Assembly (NCBI GenBank): GCA_902526165.1
Contig: CABZKA010000009.1
Location: 1 to 59,281 of the forward strand
From: an uncultured Bacteroidota bacterium
Lineage (GTDB): Bacteria; Bacteroidota; Bacteroidia; Flavobacteriales; Flavobacteriaceae
Direction of reading: 5' to 3'
Length of the DNA stretch: 59,281 nucleotides
The notes below the pieces were generated by a model. The model saw only the letters and a list, made by a program, of their open reading frames with translations, ran no database searches and had not been told where the DNA came from. Numbering within the stretch: the stretch's first letter is position 1; each line of letters starts with the position of its first letter. Position numbers and translations under genes: made by a program. Below, piece by piece: positions 26,589-35,777 of this stretch.

Positions 26589-28093
26589 TTCATTTTAATT
26601 AGTTCACTAATAAAACTTCTGTCGTTAAGTAACCTGGGAATTTTATTTTGTCCACCTAATTTCTTTTTCTTTTTTAGCCAATCATAAAATAAGTTTTTTC
26701 TTGCTTTTATTATTGATGGTTTGTCTAGTGTTATATTTTTAAACCTTTTTGCTTTATAGTCTGAATTATTATTTTGTATTTGTAAATCAATTTCTCTCAT
26801 AAATTCGTTAATGTTGCTAGGTTCATTTACAAATTCTATCATCCATTCGTGTTTACCTTTTTTACCATTTTTCATGAAAAGTGGTGCTATTGTGAAGTCT
26901 TTTATTGAGCAATTATATTTTTTCAAAGCAATTTCTAATGATTTTTCAACATTTTCAATAATGACTTCTTCACCAAAAGTATTAATAAAGTGTTTGGTTC
27001 TGCCAGAGATTTTAATTCTGAACGGTTTTAAATTTGTAAATATTATTGTATCACCAATTTTATACCTCCACAACCCTGAATTTGTGGTAATTATCAAAGC
27101 ATAGTTTACGCCAACTTCTACCATAGATAGATCAATAATTTTTTCTGATTTAGTTGAATTATTTATTTCTATGAACTCATAAAAAATTCCATAATCCAAC
27201 ATTAATAGTAATTCATCACTATCATTCTGATCTTGAATTGCAAAGAAACCTTCACTTGCATTGTAGACCTCATAGTATTTAAACTGTTTGTTAGAAATTA
27301 TATTTTTGAATTCAGTTCTATAAGGCTTAAAGCTAACTCCACCGTGAAAATAAACCTCCAAATTTTTCCATATTTCGTCTATATATTTTTTTCCTGATGT
27401 TTCTAAAAGCTTATTCATCAAAGTTAACATCCATGAGGGTACACCTGCTATGCTTCGAACATCCTCTTGCAGAGTTCCTCTAATTATAGCTTCAATTTTT
27501 TCATCCCACTTTTCCATCAATGAAATTTCATTATTAGGTGTACTTATCAACTCAGCCCAAGCAGGTAAATTATCGATAAGAATTGCAGATAGATCTCCAA
27601 AGTAGTGATCATTATTCTCGTATATTTTTCTACTTCCCCCCAATCTTAGAGATTTGCCCAAGAACATGTTTGAATTTTCGTTGTTATTTAAATAAAGACA
27701 CAGCATGTCTTTTCCTCCTTTAAAATGACAATCATCTAAAGATGTATTACTTACAGGAATAAATTTACTTTTTGAATTAGTTGTACCACTGGATTGAGCA
27801 AACCATTTTATCTTTTCTGGCCAAAATATATTTTGATTACCATTAATAGTCTTATTAATGATTGGAAAATATTGTTCGTATGTGAAACTTGGAACCCTAC
27901 TTGCAAAGGTTTCATAGTTATCTATTGATGAAAATTCATATTGTTTACCAAATTCAGTGTTTTTTGAAATTTGAATTAGTTTTTTTAACTCCTCATTTTG
28001 AACATTTAAAGGATACTTTTCAAATAGTTCAATTTGATGTATTCTTTTTTTCAACATCCACGATGCAACGGTATTTATGAATGAAAATGGCAT
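26585..28093 (-). CDS. GH3 auxin-responsive promoter-like protein (adenylating amide synthetase fold)
   Basis: The 502 residues match the GH3 family, known in plants for ATP-dependent conjugation of acyl acids to amino acids. Visible blocks are WFAQSSGTTNSKSKFIPVS (the adenylate P-loop, near residues 100-118), YNASEGFFAIQ, YEFIEINN, and GLWRYKIGDTI with SGRTKHFINTFGEEV. These are the ATP and adenylate sites of the firefly-luciferase-like fold, apparently intact. The bacterial substrate is unknown. It is divergent from DUF2797, 33 bases apart. Confidence 0.9.
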   Translation of the reverse strand: MPFSFINTVASWMLKKRIHQIELFEKYPLNVQNEELKKLIQISKNTEFGKQYEFSSIDNYETFASRVPSFTYEQYFPIINKTINGNQNIFWPEKIKWFAQSSGTTNSKSKFIPVSNTSLDDCHFKGGKDMLCLYLNNNENSNMFLGKSLRLGGSRKIYENNDHYFGDLSAILIDNLPAWAELISTPNNEISLMEKWDEKIEAIIRGTLQEDVRSIAGVPSWMLTLMNKLLETSGKKYIDEIWKNLEVYFHGGVSFKPYRTEFKNIISNKQFKYYEVYNASEGFFAIQDQNDSDELLLMLDYGIFYEFIEINNSTKSEKIIDLSMVEVGVNYALIITTNSGLWRYKIGDTIIFTNLKPFRIKISGRTKHFINTFGEEVIIENVEKSLEIALKKYNCSIKDFTIAPLFMKNGKKGKHEWMIEFVNEPSNINEFMREIDLQIQNNNSDYKAKRFKNITLDKPSIIKARKNLFYDWLKKKKKLGGQNKIPRLLNDRSFISELIKMN

Positions 28094-28126
28094 TATATTT
28101 ATACTTATTATAAAATTAATATAAAA

Positions 28127-28918
28127 ATGTTCAATGGTGTTTTAAAAAAAATGATTACTGAGAATGATAGTGAAGTAAAATACTATTTAGGTATGGAAAA
28201 TGACTTTATTTTTTTTAATCCTCTTTTTGATAAAAATATTACCATAGAGTTTGATGGTTATAGTTGCTTAAATTGTGACTCTAGTGATGAAATTTACAGA
28301 CAGGGTAATTGTAAAAAGTGTTTTTTTGAACTACCCAGTACGGCTGAATGGGTAATTCGGCCAGAATTGAGCAAAGCACATTTGGATCTAGAGGAAAGAG
28401 ACCTTGAATATGAAAAACAAGTACAACTACAACCCCATGTTTTGTATTTAGCATACACAAGTGGTGTAAAAGTGGGAGTGACAAGAAAATCTCAAGTTCC
28501 AACTAGATGGATTGATCAAGGTGCAATAAAAGCCATCGAAATTATTGAGGTACCCAATAGGTATTTAGCCGGTATTAGCGAAATTAAGTTAAAAGAGAAA
28601 TATAATGATAAAACCAATTGGAGAGAAATGCTTAAAACAAATAGAACTGATATTGATCTTGAGTTTGAAAAAACGGAATGTTTAAGATTTCTCCCAAATG
28701 AAGTGCTTAAATATATTTCTGCTGAAAGTAATACTAGCGAAATTAAATATCCACTTTTTAAATCACCTCAAAAACCTAAAAGTCTAAACCTTGTTAAGTC
28801 CAAAAAATATACAGGAAAGATTATTGGAATTAAGGGTCAGTACTTGATTTTTGAAGATGATACTGTATTCAATATTCGTTCCAATGAAGGAGTTAAAGTA
28901 AGTATAGAGGTTGATTAA
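28127..28918 (+). CDS. DUF2797 zinc-ribbon protein
   Basis: The 263 residues carry a Cys4 ribbon at C47-x2-C50 and C62-x2-C65 (CLNC ... CKKC). A GIY-YIG-like core follows, HVLYLAYTSGVKVGVTRKSQ, with TRWIDQGAIKAI, the DUF2797 signature. A C-terminal beta domain lies after residue 215. No function is established; the layout suggests nucleic-acid binding. The same gene neighbours GH3-like genes in some Bacteroidetes, as I recall. Its stop overlaps the convergent transporter by 4 bases. Confidence 0.85.
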   Translation: MFNGVLKKMITENDSEVKYYLGMENDFIFFNPLFDKNITIEFDGYSCLNCDSSDEIYRQGNCKKCFFELPSTAEWVIRPELSKAHLDLEERDLEYEKQVQLQPHVLYLAYTSGVKVGVTRKSQVPTRWIDQGAIKAIEIIEVPNRYLAGISEIKLKEKYNDKTNWREMLKTNRTDIDLEFEKTECLRFLPNEVLKYISAESNTSEIKYPLFKSPQKPKSLNLVKSKKYTGKIIGIKGQYLIFEDDTVFNIRSNEGVKVSIEVD

Positions 28919-29625
28919 ATTTGAATTTCCTCATTAATTTTTAGATCAAACTTTTTTCTAAATAAGTACACACCTAAATATAATAATGGTGTATCAAATA
29001 GGGCTACCAGAACTTTAAAAATAAAGGCTGAGAGAAGAAGCCCTATGAACGAGTCCCAAGGAAGAGCCTCAAATGAACATAGTAAAAAAATTACAGTGAA
29101 GGAATCAATAAATTGAGATGTAAAGGTTGAAAAGTTATTTCTTAACCACAGTAATCTTCCTTTGGTTTTCTTTTTCCAAAAATGGTAGATTCTTATGTCA
29201 ATAAATTGTGCAAATAAATAAGCCAACATTGATGACAAAACAGCAACACCTGATAAATAAAATACTTGTGTAAAAGTTTCGTTATTAACAGGTGAAGCAT
29301 CAATTGCTGGAACCTCATTTGCAATATATATAATTGATAAAGAAAAAAAGGAAGCAAAAATCCCAGCAATAACTACTTCATTAGCTTTTCTCTTTCCATA
29401 AATTTCAGAAATAAGATCAGTTACTAAAAAAGTTATTGGGTAGGGTAAAATACCAACTGAAAGTTCGAATAATTTAAATCCAAAAATTTCCAATTCAAAT
29501 GGATGCCAAAAGAAAAATTTCTGAAAGATTAGATTTGAAACGACCAGTGAGGTAATAAAAATTGCCCCTAGATATAAATATATCTTTTTCGCAAATTCAA
29601 CTTTTTTAATATCGGTGTAATCCAT
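28915..29625 (-). CDS. Queuosine precursor transporter (YhhQ family)
   Basis: A 236-residue membrane protein with six to seven hydrophobic helices and the YhhQ blocks GILPYPITFLVTDLISEIYG (near 55-75) and FIDIRIYHFWKKKTKG. FTSQFIDSFTVIFLL is the later family element. YhhQ takes up preQ0/preQ1 for queuosine in tRNA. Queuosine synthesis genes are not in the window, so salvage of a base from outside is plausible. It is divergent from folK. Confidence 0.92.
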   Translation of the reverse strand: MDYTDIKKVEFAKKIYLYLGAIFITSLVVSNLIFQKFFFWHPFELEIFGFKLFELSVGILPYPITFLVTDLISEIYGKRKANEVVIAGIFASFFSLSIIYIANEVPAIDASPVNNETFTQVFYLSGVAVLSSMLAYLFAQFIDIRIYHFWKKKTKGRLLWLRNNFSTFTSQFIDSFTVIFLLCSFEALPWDSFIGLLLSAFIFKVLVALFDTPLLYLGVYLFRKKFDLKINEEIQI

Positions 29626-29665
29626 TATTTTTACTCAAATAAAATTAATCTTTAAGTTCAATATT

Positions 29666-30160
29666 TTGACAAAATCAACAATTTATTTTTCAATTGGAAC
29701 AAATGTTGGTAACCGAAAATTTAATCTAATAAACTGTATTTCCAGAATTAATAAAAATTTAGGAAATGTTGAGAAAATTTCTAGCATATATAAAAATCCA
29801 GCAGTTGGTTTTAAAGGAGCCTTTTTTTTTAATTGCTGTATTGAAGTATCAACTATTTTGGTAGTTGAAAATGTTTTGAGGGAGATATTAAATATTGAAA
29901 AAGAAATGGGGAGAAGAAATAGGTTGTCAAATAAATATGAATCAAGAATTATTGATATTGATATAATTTTTTTTGGTGATCAAATAGTTAACAAAAAAAA
30001 ATTAGTCATTCCCCACCCGAGATATAGTATTAGAGATTTTGTGCTAATTCCTTTGCTTGAAATTAATGGTACGTTAAGGGACCCTGAAACTGGAATATTA
30101 GTTTCAGATTTTTTGCTTAAGATTAAGAAAAACCAATCAATCAAAAAAATGGAGTTTTAA
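29666..30160 (+). CDS. folK: 2-amino-4-hydroxy-6-hydroxymethyldihydropteridine diphosphokinase
   Basis: HPPK transfers pyrophosphate from ATP to the pterin in folate synthesis. The 164 residues include IYFSIGTNVGNRKFNL, NPAVGFKGAFFFNC, and the catalytic ESRIIDIDIIFFGDQ, whose two aspartates bind Mg. LVIPHPRYSIRDFVLIPL follows. The start is a TTG at 29666. It converges with the methyltransferase gene, overlapping by 4 bases. Confidence 0.95.
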   Translation: MTKSTIYFSIGTNVGNRKFNLINCISRINKNLGNVEKISSIYKNPAVGFKGAFFFNCCIEVSTILVVENVLREILNIEKEMGRRNRLSNKYESRIIDIDIIFFGDQIVNKKKLVIPHPRYSIRDFVLIPLLEINGTLRDPETGILVSDFLLKIKKNQSIKKMEF

Positions 30161-30687
30161 TTCAAAGAATTGTAAAATTTCCAAACCACAATCCCAGCAG
30201 CCACTGTAACATTAAGAGAATGCTTGGTACCATACTGGTCAATCTCAATAGTATTATTTGAAATATCTATTATTTCTTGACTTACTCCCTTTATTTCATT
30301 TCCAAAAACAACAGCATGTTCAATCCCTTTATCTATTTCTTCAATTTCGTGAAGTTTTTTTGCATTTTCAACTTGCTCAATAGACCAAATTTTAACACCC
30401 TTAGATTTTAATTTTTCTATTATTTTTTTTGTTGATTTAAAATACTCCCATTCAACACTTTCAGTTGAGCCTAGTGCTGTTTTATTAATTTTTCTATTTG
30501 GTGGTTGAGCTGTAATCCCACACAAGTAAATTTTTGAAACCAGAAATGCATCACACGTTCTAAAAATTGATCCAATATTATTAAGACTTCTAATATTATC
30601 TAAAATAACAATTAATGGAGTTTTTTTAATAGATTTAAAGGACGTAACATCAATTCTGTTTAATTCAGAGTTTTTTAATTTTTTCAT
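30157..30687 (-). CDS. TrmH-family (SpoU) RNA 2'-O-methyltransferase
   Basis: The 176 residues form a single SPOUT domain without an extra RNA-binding domain. Motif 1 is LDNIRSLNNIGSIFRTCDAF, motif 2 AVVFGNEIKGVSQEIID, and motif 3 HSLNVTVAAGIVVW, which form the knot and the AdoMet pocket. The family 2'-O-methylates tRNA or rRNA riboses; the specific target cannot be told. It is divergent from mutS by 52 bases. Confidence 0.92.
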   Translation of the reverse strand: MKKLKNSELNRIDVTSFKSIKKTPLIVILDNIRSLNNIGSIFRTCDAFLVSKIYLCGITAQPPNRKINKTALGSTESVEWEYFKSTKKIIEKLKSKGVKIWSIEQVENAKKLHEIEEIDKGIEHAVVFGNEIKGVSQEIIDISNNTIEIDQYGTKHSLNVTVAAGIVVWKFYNSLN

Positions 30688-30739
30688 TTAATAATCCGTA
30701 AAATAAACTTATAAATAATTATTTTAATTAATGTAAAAT

Positions 30740-33331
30740 ATGAAAAAAGAAACTCCTTTAATGAAGCAATACAACGATATTAAATCAAAATATCCTAAGT
30801 CAATTTTGCTTTTTCGTGTTGGGGATTTTTACGAAACATTTCATGAAGATGCTGTAACCGCGTCACAAGTACTCGGAATTGTATTGACCAAAAGAGGATC
30901 TGGTGTAAATAAGGAAACAAAACTTGCAGGCTTTCCATACCATTCCCTAGACACTTACCTGCACAAATTAGTAAAGGCTGGTCACAGGGTCGCCATATGC
31001 GAACAGTTGGAAAACCCAAAATTGACAAAAAAAATTGTAAAAAGAGGAGTTACAGATCTTATAACACCTGGTGTTTCATTAAATGACGAAATCTTAACCT
31101 CAAAAAAGAATAATTTTCTTGGTGCTGTAAATGTTGTTGGAGATCAGATTGGATTATCATTGCTAGATGTGTCAACCGGAGACTTTTTTTTGAGTCAGGG
31201 TTCATTAAATTATATTTTAAGTTTAATAAAAAACTTTGATCCAAAAGAAATACTAATTTCTAAAAATGATTTAAAATTTTTTAGCGATGACTATGTTGAT
31301 AGATCTTATTTCTTTTATGTTGATGATTGGATGCTAAATTTCAATACTGCTTTAAAAAATATTTATGATCATTTTAATGTAAAGTCTGTAAAAGGATTTG
31401 GTATTCAAAAAAACAACATTGGTTTAATATCAGCTTCTATGATTTTATTTTATTTGAAAGACTCCCATCAAAAAAAATTATCTCACATTAATAAGTTAAC
31501 TGAAATTAATATCACTTCATCTTTGATGATGGATAGATTTACAATTTCAAACTTGGAAATTTTACAGAGTAAAAATGAAGGTGGCAAAAGTTTACTAGAA
31601 ATTATTGATAGAACAAAATCAGCAATGGGTTCTAGACTTTTGAGAAGATGGTTGTGTTTTCCCTCTGTTGATATAAAACAAATAAATAAAAGATATAGTA
31701 TTGTTGAAGAGTTAAAGAAAAATTATATTAATAATGATGATTTTATTAGTAAGTTCAAATCCATTTACGATATTGAAAGAATCGTATCTAAAATTATCAA
31801 TTTTAAAACCAACCCTCGTGAATTAATTTCTTTATCAAATTCACTCAAGAGTATAGATAATATAAAGAGCATTTTAAAAGGATCTAGAAATAAATATATA
31901 ATATCAGTTGAAAAAAAGTTAATAAGAGTTTCAAGTATCACTAAAATTTTAGATAATTATCTAAATCCTCAAGCTCCATCGTTATTAAATAAAGGTGGTG
32001 TAATTAATCGTGGAATAAACCAAGAATTAGATAACACTAGAGATATTTTAAACAACAACAAAAATATATTGAATGAGATATTAAAGAGAGAAATTAAAAA
32101 TACAGGAATATCATCCCTCAAAATAAGTTTTAATAATGTTTTTGGTTTTTATTTAGAAGTAACAAATTCACACAAAGATAAGGTTCCCAATGAGTGGATT
32201 AGAAAGCAAACCTTAGTAAGCGCTGAACGATATATTACAGATGAGTTGAAAATCCATGAGAATAAAATTTTGAATGCAGAGGAGAAAATTCTTGAAATTG
32301 AATTTATGGAGTTTAATAATCTCATTAGAAAAATTCAAAATAAAATTGATATAATTCAGAAAAATGCATCATGTATTGCATACCTGGATTGTTTATTGTC
32401 ATTTTCCCAATGTGCTGATGAGTTAAGCTATGTCAAACCAAATATTAATAATAAAAGTAAATTTTATGTAAAAAATTCACGACACCCTGTTATTGAGCAT
32501 ACATTGGATGATGGCAAGCATTATATTCCAAATGATATTGAGTTAAATGATCAAGATCATCAAATCTTAATGATCACAGGTCCAAACATGTCTGGAAAAT
32601 CAGCAATATTACGTCAAGTTGCATTGATAGCAATTCTTGCACAGATAGGATCTTTTGTTCCAGCAACAGAACTCGAAATGGGCTTTTTTGATCGAATTTT
32701 CACAAGAGTTGGTGCAAGTGATAATATTTCTCAAGGTGAATCAACATTTATGGTAGAAATGTTAGAATCTGCTTCCATAGTAAATAATATTAGTGATAAA
32801 AGTTTGGTAATATTAGACGAAATAGGTAGAGGAACAAGTACATACGATGGAATTTCAATTGCTTGGGGAATTACACATTTTTTACATGAAAATATTAAAA
32901 AACCCAAAACTCTCTTTGCTACCCATTATCATGAACTAAATATGATGGCAGATAAATTTAAAAGGATCAGAAATTACAACGTACAAGTAAAGGAGATTAA
33001 TAAAGATGTAATATTCTTAAGAAAACTCATTCCCGGGGGGAGTGCACACAGTTTTGGAATTCATGTAGCAAAAATGGCTGGAATGCCTGATAAAATCATA
33101 AATATTTCAAAACAAATTCTAAAAAAGTTAGAAAAATCACATAATGAAAAAAATAAGTTCGACATTGAAGAAAACTCCGATTTACAACTAAGTTTTTTTA
33201 GTTTAGAAAATGAAGCTTACCAAAACTTAAAGGGTGAGTTAGAATCAATAGATATGGACAATATGACCCCAATTGAAGCATTGGTTAAGCTCAGTGAACT
33301 AAAACAAAAAATTAATAAAGATGATACTTGA
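30740..33331 (+). CDS. mutS: DNA mismatch repair protein MutS
   Basis: The 863-residue protein has the full MutS order. The N-terminal mismatch-recognition domain contains FRVGDFYETFHEDA, with the Phe-x-Glu wedge. Connector, lever and clamp domains follow. The ATPase has Walker A GPNMSGKS (614-621), GESTFMVEM, Walker B LVILDEIGRGTST and TLFATHYHEL. The C-terminal helix-turn-helix dimer region includes GGSAHSFGIHVAKMAG. Normal length and no breaks. Confidence 0.98.
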   Translation: MKKETPLMKQYNDIKSKYPKSILLFRVGDFYETFHEDAVTASQVLGIVLTKRGSGVNKETKLAGFPYHSLDTYLHKLVKAGHRVAICEQLENPKLTKKIVKRGVTDLITPGVSLNDEILTSKKNNFLGAVNVVGDQIGLSLLDVSTGDFFLSQGSLNYILSLIKNFDPKEILISKNDLKFFSDDYVDRSYFFYVDDWMLNFNTALKNIYDHFNVKSVKGFGIQKNNIGLISASMILFYLKDSHQKKLSHINKLTEINITSSLMMDRFTISNLEILQSKNEGGKSLLEIIDRTKSAMGSRLLRRWLCFPSVDIKQINKRYSIVEELKKNYINNDDFISKFKSIYDIERIVSKIINFKTNPRELISLSNSLKSIDNIKSILKGSRNKYIISVEKKLIRVSSITKILDNYLNPQAPSLLNKGGVINRGINQELDNTRDILNNNKNILNEILKREIKNTGISSLKISFNNVFGFYLEVTNSHKDKVPNEWIRKQTLVSAERYITDELKIHENKILNAEEKILEIEFMEFNNLIRKIQNKIDIIQKNASCIAYLDCLLSFSQCADELSYVKPNINNKSKFYVKNSRHPVIEHTLDDGKHYIPNDIELNDQDHQILMITGPNMSGKSAILRQVALIAILAQIGSFVPATELEMGFFDRIFTRVGASDNISQGESTFMVEMLESASIVNNISDKSLVILDEIGRGTSTYDGISIAWGITHFLHENIKKPKTLFATHYHELNMMADKFKRIRNYNVQVKEINKDVIFLRKLIPGGSAHSFGIHVAKMAGMPDKIINISKQILKKLEKSHNEKNKFDIEENSDLQLSFFSLENEAYQNLKGELESIDMDNMTPIEALVKLSELKQKINKDDT

Positions 33332-33355
33332 GTTTATTTTTTTATTTTACATTTG
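33328..33355 (+). promoter_or_regulatory. Promoter for the tRNA-Gly/tRNA-Leu pair
   Basis: TTG at 33328-33330, 17 bases, then TACATTTG at 33348-33355. The predicted transcript start near 33362 lies seven bases before tRNA-Gly. It matches the Bacteroidetes consensus and begins inside the end of the mutS region. Confidence 0.6.
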
Positions 33356-33368
33356 CTATCCACTATTT

Positions 33369-33443
33369 GCGAAAGTAGCTCAGGGGTAGAGCATCACCTT
33401 GCCAAGGTGAGGGTCGCGGGTTCAAATCCCGTCTTTCGCTCCA
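33369..33443 (+). tRNA. tRNA-Gly (GCC)
   Basis: A complete cloverleaf: acceptor GCGAAAG pairs with CTTTCGC, discriminator T at 33440, and an encoded CCA at 33441-33443. The anticodon stem TCACC/GGTGA encloses loop TTGCCAA, anticodon GCC at 33401-33403. The T-arm GCGGGTTCAAATCCCGT is regular. A U73 discriminator is normal for glycine. Confidence 0.97.
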
Positions 33444-33445
33444 TT

Positions 33446-33531
33446 GCTCGGGTGGTGGAATTGGTAGACACGTTGGACTTAAAATCCAATGAGCAGTAAT
33501 GTTCGTGCGGGTTCAAGTCCCGCCCCGAGTA
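33446..33531 (+). tRNA. tRNA-Leu (TAA)
   Basis: A class II tRNA with a long variable arm (GAGCAGTAATGTTCGT). The acceptor GCTCGGG pairs with CCCGAGT (G1-U72 wobble), with discriminator A at 33531. The anticodon stem TTGGA/TCCAA holds loop CTTAAAA, anticodon TAA at 33480-33482. The CCA is not encoded, unlike the glycine tRNA two bases upstream, so one transcript mixes encoded and added CCA ends. Confidence 0.96.
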
Positions 33532-33537
33532 CTTAAA

Positions 33538-33569
33538 GGGAAGGGCCTTATAGGCTTTTCCCTTTTTTT
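33538..33569 (+). terminator. Rho-independent terminator after the tRNA pair
   Basis: A 10-bp stem GGGAAGGGCC (33538-33547), loop TTATA, GGCTTTTCCC (33553-33562), then seven T. The end touches the stop codon of the convergent sulfatase gene. Read in reverse the same hairpin is followed by a short U-run, so it may stop both transcripts and protect the tRNAs from antisense reading. Confidence 0.85.
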
Positions 33570-35025
33570 ATTTACCTTGGATATTTTCTTTGAATTTTAA
33601 GTGAAGAATATTACTAAGTTCCAAAACAATTTTACCGAATTCTTCTTTTTCAGCAACGTTTCTATTTTCAGTTTTATTTGATCTATGGTCGTACAACATT
33701 TTGTCTATAGTTTTATTATTTTTTGCATTTATAAATTCAGTGTAAGAATATTGTCTTGTTTTTAATGTAAATCCATTTTTTCTTTTAATGAAAACATGCT
33801 CTTTTCCCTTTGAATCAAGATTGTTAAAAATTCCAACTAAACTTTCTCCATCTAATTGATTTTTTGGCGGCTCTAGTTTACAAAGTTCCACCAAAGTCGG
33901 ATATACATCAACTAGTGAGACCAGTGCATTTGTAGTCCCTTTTGTATTTGTTAAAGGATCATATATTATTAATGGAACCTGTGTAGCTGTATTATAACTT
34001 GTAAACTTAGCCCATTGAGTATGTTCTTGTAACATGTAGCCATGATCAGAAACAAATATTATAATCGTATTTTTATCTAGACCTTCATCTTCCAATGTGA
34101 CCAAGATTTTGCCAATTAAAGCATCGGTATAGGAAATCGTTGCGTAGTATCCATGAATTAAACTAATTGCTAAACTGTCAGAAACTGGACCATTTTTTGG
34201 AATACCATTGTAACTTTTGAGTTCACCTGAATTACTAATACTCATTTTTGGAGCATCAATAGGAATCTGATTGTAATTTTGTGGTTGCTTAATTTCATTT
34301 CTTTGATATTGGTCCCAATATTTTTTTGGAGCATTGAAGGGTAAGTGTGGATTTATGAATCCAGCGGTTAGAAAAAAAGGTTTATTTTCTTTTTTTAATC
34401 TTTTAATATCTCTGATTACCTTTTCAGTCATTAAACCGTCTATATAAGTTGAATCGGACACATCAGGTTTTTCGTAAGCAGGTCCCTTGTCTGTTTTTTT
34501 ATAGATGGATGCATTTACTGGGTTTTTGTAATCTTTCCAAAGTGATTGCCAATAGTCTGTTGGTGCTAGATTATTATCATTCTCATCGAATGCATATGGC
34601 CTCCAGACCTCATCCCAGTCTTCCATTCTATCATCTAAATGATGATATATTTTTCCATTAGAAATTGTTGTGTATCCATTTTTTTTAAAAAGTTGAGGAA
34701 TCGTAACTGCTCCAGGTGTTTCTTTTTCAACAAACGTATTATAGTCTAAAAATCTATTTTTTGTTGGTAACATTCCAGTGAGCATACTTGCTCTAGATGC
34801 ACCACAAACAGGCACATTGCAATATGCGTTATTAAATTGTATGCCTTTTTCAGCTAACAGATTGATATTTGGAGATTTAATTTTTGAATATCCATATGAA
34901 AAAAGTTCTGGACGCAAATCATCAATGTATAACAATAATATGTTAGGTTTGTTTTGTGATTTTTGAACAGAAGTTTCAGAACATGCAATTAATAAAATAA
35001 ATACACAAAAGATTATTCTGGACAT
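33568..35025 (-). CDS. Lipoprotein sulfatase, iduronate-2-sulfatase-like
   Basis: Type I sulfatases remove sulfate esters using a formylglycine made from an active-site cysteine. The 485 residues start with a lipobox (LLIAC, C15), so it is exported and lipid-anchored. Metal ligands appear in YIDDLRPEL (D35, D36). The maturation motif is CGASRASMLTG, with C74 as formylglycine precursor; Ala replaces the usual Pro of CxPSR, the permitted CxAxR form. A later FVSDHGYMLQEHTQWAKF carries the metal-binding DHG and substrate lysine. The FGE at 56742-57758 could activate it. Substrate not determined; sulfated polysaccharide is likely. Confidence 0.93.
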   Translation of the reverse strand: MSRIIFCVFILLIACSETSVQKSQNKPNILLLYIDDLRPELFSYGYSKIKSPNINLLAEKGIQFNNAYCNVPVCGASRASMLTGMLPTKNRFLDYNTFVEKETPGAVTIPQLFKKNGYTTISNGKIYHHLDDRMEDWDEVWRPYAFDENDNNLAPTDYWQSLWKDYKNPVNASIYKKTDKGPAYEKPDVSDSTYIDGLMTEKVIRDIKRLKKENKPFFLTAGFINPHLPFNAPKKYWDQYQRNEIKQPQNYNQIPIDAPKMSISNSGELKSYNGIPKNGPVSDSLAISLIHGYYATISYTDALIGKILVTLEDEGLDKNTIIIFVSDHGYMLQEHTQWAKFTSYNTATQVPLIIYDPLTNTKGTTNALVSLVDVYPTLVELCKLEPPKNQLDGESLVGIFNNLDSKGKEHVFIKRKNGFTLKTRQYSYTEFINAKNNKTIDKMLYDHRSNKTENRNVAEKEEFGKIVLELSNILHLKFKENIQGK

Positions 35026-35042
35026 TTGCTAAGGTTATTTCG

Positions 35043-35050
35043 CAAAAGTA
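35043..35050 (-). promoter_or_regulatory. Candidate -7 element for the sulfatase
   Basis: Read on the minus strand the sequence is TACTTTTG, an exact TAnnTTTG, placed 17 bases before the sulfatase ATG. The position expected for TTG, 19 bases further up, reads TTA. This suggests the sulfatase has its own promoter separate from the gene upstream. Confidence 0.45.
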
Positions 35051-35075
35051 ATTACAAAAATCGTAGTCTTAAATT

Positions 35076-35726
35076 TTAATTATAAAATTTTCTGTTCCAA
35101 ATATATTCATTGAAATTTTTTCCAAGGGCAAAACCATAGTAAATAAAAATTGCAATAACAGATTTTAAAATAAAGAGATAAGTGATGAAAAATTCTGCAC
35201 CTGGATTATTTTCGTATTGGAATAAATCCTTAGGTATTATTAGTGTAAGAAATAAGGAAATTATACACATGAATATTATGATGTTGTAGAGACTTTTGAA
35301 AGGCCACATCATTATTTTTCTGAAAAAACTTAGATCGTTACCCCATTTGTGTATCAAATAAAAATAATCATTGCCTAGTGATGTGAACATTAAAGGATCA
35401 TCATAGTTTTCAAGTTGGAATAGACTTGATGGTGCCATCATTTTGATTTCTCTTTTAATTTCTTTATGGTTTGAGTAAAAAACCTTTAAATTTTTATATG
35501 CTTCATCTGGAACATGACCCTTAAATAAGTTAAAATCTAGAAATCTTAATCTGTAGTCAATACATATTTTTTTTATATCAGAAATATGAAATATTCTGTC
35601 AGAATTAATTTTATCAAGCTTAAAATCTAAGCTTAAATTAATATCAATATTCAGTTTTGCTGCTGACTTTGTTTTGGTCTTTAAAAGTTCAGCATGAAGG
35701 TCAGTACCAGGCATTTTTAATTCCAT
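35076..35726 (-). CDS. Unknown protein with two C-terminal membrane helices
   Basis: I do not recognise this 216-residue protein. Residues 1-130 are soluble, with no cysteine active-site pattern. One cysteine-containing stretch, IKKICIDYRLRFLDF, is visible. The helix MWPFKSLYNIIIFMCIISLFL (about 145-165) and a second at about 185-205 (YLFILKSVIAIFIYYGFAL) follow, and it ends in NEYIWNRKFYN. An alternative ATG four residues in (35714) is possible. It lies 51 bases after the FAD oxidoreductase and ends the minus-strand run that begins at rpsP. Confidence 0.7.
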   Translation of the reverse strand: MELKMPGTDLHAELLKTKTKSAAKLNIDINLSLDFKLDKINSDRIFHISDIKKICIDYRLRFLDFNLFKGHVPDEAYKNLKVFYSNHKEIKREIKMMAPSSLFQLENYDDPLMFTSLGNDYFYLIHKWGNDLSFFRKIMMWPFKSLYNIIIFMCIISLFLTLIIPKDLFQYENNPGAEFFITYLFILKSVIAIFIYYGFALGKNFNEYIWNRKFYN

Positions 35727-35777
35727 GGTCTAAAATAAACAAAATCTATACCAAAAGAAATAATTTCTTGAAAGTAT

